A stretch of 64,000 nt of DNA from Hepsetus odoe (lineage: Eukaryota > Chordata > Actinopteri > Characiformes > Hepsetidae), in contig CM029387.1 in the NCBI GenBank assembly GCA_017165825.1, positions 15,302,445-15,366,444 of the forward strand, read 5' to 3'. This document shows positions 58,346 through 64,000 of this stretch, piece by piece (positions within the stretch are counted from its first letter, which is position 1; each line of letters starts with the position of its first letter). Made by a program: the position numbers and the translations under genes. The notes below the pieces were generated by a model. The model made no database searches, was not told the DNA's origin, and was given only the letters and a program-made list of their open reading frames with translations.

Positions 58346-59304
58346 CTTGGTGTGTATGCTGGTGTCAACAAAACCAAAAGAAAAAAAAAAAAAAAGGTCT
58401 GCAATGCCTATGTTTGAAAGTTATTTTGTCATGGAAATAATTTGGAATTGAATAAAAATGTCAGTCTTTGCATTAATTCAGTGTCAACAACTTTGACTTT
58501 TCTAGTGCAGCAGGGAAACGTGTGTGTGATTAAATATGAGACACCCCCCACCCGCCCATCTGAGACACACACTGACCCGAGGGGCTCGGAAGCATCAGTG
58601 ACTTCCCAGAGGCCATCAGTGACACACATTACACTGAACCAAACATCGCTAATAAAATCAGATAAAATGCGGTCGCTCTGTTGTTGTGCCAGTGATGTAG
58701 CTTAGTTTCCCCCTTTCCCTTAAAAGGGAGAAGCTCCAGGTAGAACTATTTTGGGGGGTTCTACTGCCTTTCTCTGCAGGGGGGCTGCGTTTTGGGGTCA
58801 CACAGAACTCTTTCATAATGCTTTTTATGTGAAAGACAAGTCCTGTCTTTTATGAAAGAGGGAATAAACTAGCTGTTTTTTTCCACTTTGGGATTTAGAC
58901 AAGGTTGTGATGAAGAAGCACAGTCTGCAGTCTGCAATTAGCATTGCTATTTTGTGATGCTTTTAGAAAGCCATTACTAAAAGATGTCATTAGCCCCTAT
59001 CATGAATGGTGTGGTCATATGACCTCAAGTAGTGTCTTAAAATATATTGATATATAAGAATAAAAGAATACAACTTTCTGTATAAAACACTTTTTCTCTA
59101 GTTTTTTTTTCCCCCAGTTCTTTTATCATCACATTTATATCATCGCATTTACACACAGCAAACAACAACAGAAAGCAAACAACATTTACAGAAATGTAAC
59201 ATTTTTAAAACAGTAAGCTAAAGCAGAACAGCAACCTATGGTGCACACAACAATAACAGTAATCATCATAGCTTTCTGTATTAATTAATATAATTTGCTG
59301 TATA
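58346..59304. other. No gene recognised
   Basis: An A run lies at 58381-58396. The plus frame 58442-58705 and the minus frame 58429-58629 overlap and are featureless. Confidence 0.4.
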
Positions 59305-59600
59305 AGGGCAGTATGAGGACACAAGGATTAGTGCTGTTGCCTTGCGGTGAGAAGCTTCTGGGTTAAGCCCTCCTGGGACAACCTGAGTTGTGTGGTGTTT
59401 ACATGTAACTCCCAAGGTCTGTGTTAGTTTCATGCCACAATCCAAAGACATCCATATGAGGTGAACTGGAGATGCTAAATTGCCCCTAGACACCAGTGGG
59501 AATGTCAGTGTCAGCCTGTCCTGGGATTTTCTTTCACCTTTCACCCTATGAGTGTTGGATTAGACTCCAGCAATCCATGTGACAGGGATTCAGATAATGG
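59305..59600 (-). repeat. Fish LINE-tail-type repeat copy
   Basis: Words CAAGGATTAGTGCTGTTGCC, TTCTGGGTTAAGCC, GTTAGTTTCATGCCACAATC, CAAAGACATCC and GGAGATGCTAAATTGCCCC, then CCAGTGGGAATGTCAGTG and TTAGACTCCAGCAATCC, form the opposite-strand version of the family at 52770. A (GGATA)-like end follows. Confidence 0.65.
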
Positions 59601-59792
59601 GTGGATAGATAGATTTATACATATATACTGTTATCTACATGTCTGGATGATGAATGTTGCTGGATGTTGTTGTGACCTATGGCTTTTTTTTGCACTGCAG
59701 GTTGCCCCCCTCTTCTTGTTTATGCTTTGCAACAAATATACAATGCCCCTGCTCATTTTTCTCCATATAAAATACACTTTTTGTATTGTTCA

Positions 59793-60093
59793 TCTGTCAG
59801 TCAGTCATTTTCTGCTGCTTGTCCCAAGCAGGGTTCCGGGGGGGGGGGGGTGTTGGAGTCCATCCAAGCTCACACAGGGCGAAGGACGGGGGACACACCC
59901 TGGACAGGTCACCAGCCCATCGCAGGGAGTATTGTTTATCTGATTGATGCAAAAGTAATTAAGTAAATAGTGTTGTTAAAAAAAAAAACCTTGCTCAAGG
60001 GTACCTCAGGGCAACCCATTGGGAAGGGGTACGAACCCCTGATCCTCCGATCACATGGCCGATGCCCTAACCACTAGGCCACCACTGCACCTA
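59793..60093 (-). repeat. tRNA-derived SINE, tail-B type, with a replaced middle
   Basis: Minus strand: head with TGGCCTAGTGGTTAGG (A box) and GGGGTTCGTACCCC (B box), GGTTGCCCTGAGGTACCC and TTGAGCAAGGT. About 60 bp of unrelated A/T-rich sequence then replaces the expected linker. The tail-B block follows: GCGATGGGCTGGTGACC, AGGGTGTGTCCCCC, TGAGCTTGGATGGACTCC, GACTGACTGAC. A run of 12 G (59840-59851, plus strand) lies in the tail. No target duplication found. Confidence 0.8.
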
Positions 60094-62415
60094 TAACAAC
60101 AATAATAATAATAAAATATATAATAATAACACACAATCTGTATTATACATATAATAATACAATCACATAACAATCAGTTCAGTTATATCTGGTCCACACT
60201 ATGATGTAATCAGAATGACAGGGAGGCTGATTTGTCCCTGACAATCTCAAAAAGTATAACGTGATCTTAAAGCGATGTTAATAATTCGCCTTTCGTTCTT
60301 CTAATCTATTTCCAGTCTAGTCAGGGTGCACACTAACTGTGCATTGTAAATATTAAAATGGTTCAATATTTATGACTTTAGTGTCCTGTATTGTAGGGGG
60401 GACATTAATTCTTAGGTATGAAACGCAGTGTTGACATCATGTCTGAAACATTGTCTACTAATGAGGAATGAGCTGAACTACTAAACTTGTCAGCGTATGG
60501 AATAAGTTTAAAGCATTAAAGGGGAGATGTGTGTTTGTGCGTGTGTGTGTGTGTGTGTGTTTGTGTTTTTCCTGATGCTCCTTATGTTAGTTGACAATTA
60601 GAACCACTGGTCAGTTGATGCAATGACTCCAAAACCAAATGTAATGACAAACTGTAATTGGTTCAATTCTGCTTCTTCTGGCTTTTTTTTTTTTGTTTCT
60701 CCATTAAAAATTTGAAAAAATGGAAAGAATGTTCATTTTTTTCTCAAAATAAGATGCACACCAACATTACATCTCCTTACCATCCAAACCATATCATGGA
60801 TTGAAAGTTTCAAATCCACTTTTTTGAGAATGTTTCATGAGGGAGGAATGAACAGCAGCCTTTAAGTACACTGTGCTTTTTGGTTACTGCTGGCAGCGTC
60901 TGTGCTGTAAGTTTCAGGGGCTCATTTCTGTTCCAGCTCTGGGATTGTAATGAAGTTGTGAATCATGATTCATTTCCACTGTTTATCATTATCGCTAAAC
61001 TTTTCATTCGCTGAACACAAGCAGCATTGATTGCTGTCCTCTACCACTGTTTAGAAATGTCTGGCATGTTGCTACGGACAGCATCCATTGCTTTGCTCTG
61101 CAATTATGTATTGAAGCAGTTGATGCTGATGGCATGCATCTCTGGTGCAATTGGACGAGACGACACAAAGCGATGTCAAAAAGTCCCACTTTACGTAGCG
61201 ATGGGATGCACTCTGGATTGCTCAATGTCCTTCACACACCCAAGCTGAGGGTACTTTAGCTAATGCAGATAAACTCCTGACAAAAGGGCTTTCAATTTTT
61301 TTATTTTTTTTTCCCATTCCTTGTTGTTGACAAGTTCTTTATAGGCAGAATAGCCTTTGTAACAGCTGGAGAACGATGGGAGTTCATGCAGGAGAGAGAG
61401 CAAGGGGACAGAGGCAGTGGAAAACAAGACTGTGAGTGATGTTTAGGGAAAACAAGTGAGGATTGAGAGAGAGAGAATACATATACCCATTAGCTTTCAA
61501 TGGGAGGCTATCTCCAGGTGTGGATGGTGTGCTGCAAAGTCTGAAGAAGGGATGAGAAATAATAATTTCAAGCTCCTGTCAGGCTTTCTGTGCCATTACC
61601 ACCTTAGAAGCATTTGCAATGCAATGTGTTTGCTCGTACAGCAGACTATAGCATGATATGTGCAATTCTTTTCAGTAGGGCGCTTTCAATGGACTTGGTC
61701 ACGCTGAAAAATTAGTGATCTATAATGGGAAAGGAAGTGGGGGCTTGGCGACATTGCAGATATGTGCAAATCACAAATGGTCCCTGATGATTTAACCCAG
61801 TCCAGCAGGGAATAAGCCCTTTTTTTCATGCCCTGAGGAGAAACAGACAGAAACAGAGGGCTACAGATACCAAGGGAGGATCCCCATATGGCAATACTTT
61901 ATTCATCACGCTCCTGAATAAAGCACTCACTGAACCATACGCTCCAACTTTTCCCCTGCTCACATTCCGCATTCTACCTTTTCTCCCACTGGAGACATTT
62001 GAGTGTCTCAAAATGGCCACTTCAAGGTCAGTTTTCTTCCAACAAAACTGCCTGTGTGCCAATCTGTTGTAACAGCATTGTTCATGGCTAATGAAAGCAA
62101 ACGTCTTGTGTGGAAATGTCTAAAGCCATCTTTATCTATTACAAGTGAATTAGGGCTTTCACAACAACTGCTGCAACAAGCAAATATCTTACTTTTAAGT
62201 CTTTGTTTTTGCATTTTTTCAATGGGCTGCAACAATACACTTTGGAAGATTGGTGGTGACAAATTGTAAATGAAAAAAATTAAAAATGGACTTTTGTGGG
62301 TGCAGCATAGCTAGGTTCACTCAAAGATAACCGTTAAGTAAAAATGGTCAAAGACTGTATTTATAGTGGGCCCAATAGTTTTAAAGCTATGGATGTGGGT
62401 TTAACAAAACATTCC
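60094..62415. repeat. Single-copy DNA with a (GT)n run; no gene
   Basis: (GT)n lies at about 60535-60561. A GC-balanced patch (60960-61260) carries opposing open frames that are chance. 61800-62070 likewise. No repeat family recognised. Confidence 0.4.
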
Positions 62416-62698
62416 TGTCACGCCCACCGCTGTACCCAGGCCAGGGGAGAGGTCCCCGTCCCCGGAGTACTGACCGGGCTTTCACGCGTACCCTTAGTTA
62501 TCACCACTGATCACCCACACCTGGATAACCCCTTACAAAATGCCTGCCAGTCCGACCCAGTATTGTCCGTTCACCGTCCTCCCTGACTGCCTGTGTATTG
62601 TGAGTTACGGCTTTTGTTTGGTTGTGTGTTCTGATTAAAACGTGTCCTATTTGGAGCTGCGTGTGTGCGTGCCTTGCTTCCCGTGTGTAAAGATGACA
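62416..62698 (+). mobile_element. 5' LTR of a Ty3/gypsy-type retrotransposon
   Basis: Begins TGTCACGCCC at 62416 and most likely ends GATGACA at 62698, giving TG...CA ends and 283 bp, close in length to the solo LTR at 13172. ATTAAA at 62634-62639 is a plausible polyadenylation signal. The sequence after the end (GATGAATGGACC) resembles the leader that follows LTRs of fish Sushi-like elements. No clear TATA box. The exact right boundary is inferred. Confidence 0.65.
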
Positions 62699-62752
62699 GA
62701 TGAATGGACCTATGAGCAGCAAGGCGCAGCGGCCGGGATTTTTTCCGGCGAA

Positions 62753-63844
62753 ATGGCGGACATGGAGGTTCGGCAGCGGATCAGAGATCACGAGGGGATC
62801 CTCGGGCGAGTGACGTCCAGATTGGACGACCTCCAACAACAGCTGGAGCGGGTAACCATCTCGGACCGAGGACCCCGGCCAGCCGCCGTGGCTTTTTCCC
62901 CTCCGCCGTTCGCCCAACCGCCAGCCCCGCCGGTAAGCCACATCGCTCTTCCGGAACGCTACGCGGGCGATCCAGGTTCATGTGCGGCGTTTCTGGTCAC
63001 ATTTAACATGTACTTTGGACAATATCCCTGGTTGACGGAGGTGGAGAAAATCAAAGCAGTAATCGGAAGGCTCACCGGTCGCGCAGCTGAGTGGGGAACG
63101 GCTGTCTGGGCAAGTGGTGGCGAGACCGTGAGCACGTACGATCGCTTTTCGTCCGCTTTTCGGGCGGTCTTCGACCATCCCGCTCATGGGCAGTCCAAAG
63201 GGGATCGCTTGCTGCGCCTGAAGCAGGGAACCGGCTCCGTCGCGGAGTATGCCCTCGACTTCCGCATTACCGCGACCGGAAGCGGTTGGAGCGATCCTGC
63301 CCTGATGGGGGTGTTTCGGACCGGCCTCCACCCTGACATTCAGAGGGAGCTCGCCTGCCGAGACGAGGGACTGAGCCTGGATGAACTCTTCACCCTGGCA
63401 ATTCGTCTCGATCAGCATAAACGCAGAAGCACCGGGCCCACGTGGGAGCCACGTCCCTGCCATGCAGCAGCGCCCCCCGTGTCCACGGCCGTCAGTCCAC
63501 GCAGCGACCGCAGTCCCCCAGAGCCCATGGATCTGGGCCGGATTCACCTCTCTGAGGCAGAGAGGGAACGTCGGATCCTCAATAAACTCTGTTTGTACTG
63601 CGGCGAGCCAGGACATTGGCGAAAGGACTGCGCCCTGGCAGCTAAAAGACGCACAGTATTCGAACCCTTACCTGATTTGTCTAACCAGTTTTCAGTTAAA
63701 TTATATGTACGCGGTGCTGATATCTGTCTTTGTGTTTCAGCGTTGATCGATTCTGGGTCGGCTGGCAATCTCCCCCACGGTGGCTACTCAACTGCACGTC
63801 CCTCTGTATCCCCTATCTCACCCCGTGTCCGTGAAGGCAGTTAA
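62753..63844 (+). CDS. gag: Gag-protease polyprotein of a Ty3/gypsy retrotransposon (frameshifted near its end)
   Basis: Structural polyprotein that would form cytoplasmic virus-like particles around the element RNA. From the ATG at 62753: a helical/coiled N-terminal part (residues 1-35), a proline-rich linker (about 40-65), a capsid-like domain (about 65-225, with LPERYAGDPG at its start and VFDHPAHG inside), a basic linker, and one CCHC zinc knuckle CLYCGEPGHWRKDC (63590-63631, residues 280-293). A retroviral-type protease begins after it, with active-site ALIDSGSAG (D at residue 333). The frame then runs into foreign sequence and stops at 63842-63844, while protease-like sequence continues in another frame. 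The same frame is open from 62693, but that ATG lies in the LTR end, so 62753 is preferred. Gag and protease share one frame here. Confidence 0.8.
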   Translation: MADMEVRQRIRDHEGILGRVTSRLDDLQQQLERVTISDRGPRPAAVAFSPPPFAQPPAPPVSHIALPERYAGDPGSCAAFLVTFNMYFGQYPWLTEVEKIKAVIGRLTGRAAEWGTAVWASGGETVSTYDRFSSAFRAVFDHPAHGQSKGDRLLRLKQGTGSVAEYALDFRITATGSGWSDPALMGVFRTGLHPDIQRELACRDEGLSLDELFTLAIRLDQHKRRSTGPTWEPRPCHAAAPPVSTAVSPRSDRSPPEPMDLGRIHLSEAERERRILNKLCLYCGEPGHWRKDCALAAKRRTVFEPLPDLSNQFSVKLYVRGADICLCVSALIDSGSAGNLPHGGYSTARPSVSPISPRVREGS

Positions 63845-64000
63845 TGGGTGGCAGCTGAACCCAGGTGGGGTGTCGCAGGTCACCAGCCCTCTCACCATTC
63901 AGCTGTCCACTCACACCGAGACCCTGTCCCTGTTGGTTTTGCTGCTTTCTGATCACGGGATCGTACTGGGCATCCCGTGGCTGAGGTCCCACAACCCGGT
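63768..64000 (+). pseudogene. pol: Continuation of protease/pol in another frame, partial
   Basis: From about 63768 a frame offset by one base stays open to the window edge. It carries the expected second half of the protease domain, including the conserved GIVLGIPWL-type block near 63957-63983. The frame change sits four to six codons after the DSG active site. This is a simple indel in this copy or, less likely, a programmed frameshift. No reverse-transcriptase motif is reached before 64000. Confidence 0.7.

Larger units (their letters stand above)
62416..64000 (+). mobile_element. Ty3/gypsy (Sushi-like) LTR retrotransposon, 5' part, cut by the window edge
   Basis: LTR, short leader, gag with zinc knuckle and a retroviral-type aspartic protease follow in order; reverse transcriptase, RNase H and integrase would lie beyond 64000. 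The element is GC-richer and CpG-richer than its surroundings, which suggests a relatively recent insertion. The Sushi-like (chromovirus-related) placement rests on the capsid style and the CLYCGEPGHW knuckle. Confidence 0.85.

Noticed and set aside
62501..62941. 146-codon minus-strand frame over the LTR and gag start
   Set aside because: Antisense to the LTR and to coding sequence of gag; no family features.
62978..63616. 212-codon minus-strand frame as a gene
   Set aside because: It is the antisense shadow of the retrotransposon gag, which has clear capsid and zinc-knuckle features on the plus strand.

Overview
The window reads as teleost-fish nuclear DNA: AT-rich, intron- or desert-like sequence with long dinucleotide arrays, several Tc1/mariner relics, palindromic Tc1-type MITEs, tRNA-derived SINEs, RTE-like LINE fragments and Ty3/gypsy LTR sequences. 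The fish assignment is an inference from this repeat mixture; no species is identifiable. There is no prokaryotic gene organisation. Almost all short open frames are chance frames or shadows of repeats, and no complete host protein-coding gene is visible.

Layout. 0-3 kb: a possible 102-bp exon at the left edge, a degenerate ~27-bp tandem repeat, then a CpG-rich stretch carrying GAATC-type repeats. 3-13 kb: a LINE-tail fragment and a SINE, about 4 kb of unassigned DNA, a block of GC-balanced single-copy sequence (7.7-10.3 kb) that looks more like regulatory than coding DNA, and a Tc1 relic. 13-25 kb: a solo LTR with a 5-bp target duplication, a second Tc1 relic (minus strand), SINEs, tandem LINE tails, a third Tc1 relic and a Tc1-type MITE. 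25-35 kb: a LINE tail, a palindromic MITE, a piggyBac/Looper-like element, a second copy of the earlier MITE in opposite orientation, and long (CA)n arrays. 35-48 kb: mostly single-copy sequence with homeodomain-type TAATT clusters, broken by simple repeats, a SINE, a foldback made of LINE 5' sequence and a second palindromic MITE; an unassigned exon-like frame lies at 43.2-43.5 kb. 48-61 kb: SINEs including one with a perfect 12-bp target duplication, a 2.3-kb LINE relic with a nested insertion, a 95-bp (GA)n array and more single-copy DNA. 62.4 kb to the right edge: the 5' part of a Ty3/gypsy retrotransposon with an open gag-protease frame, the only clearly protein-coding sequence of any length.

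Nothing here works as an operon or pathway. The autonomous elements (Tc1-like, RTE-like LINE, Ty3/gypsy) are the likely source of mobility for the non-autonomous ones (MITEs, SINEs, solo LTR). The most informative observations are structural: a tRNA-derived SINE head joined to two different 3' tails, a LINE 5' end present as a head-to-head inverted repeat, a transposon nested in a LINE, and a single frame change just after the active site of the retrotransposon protease.
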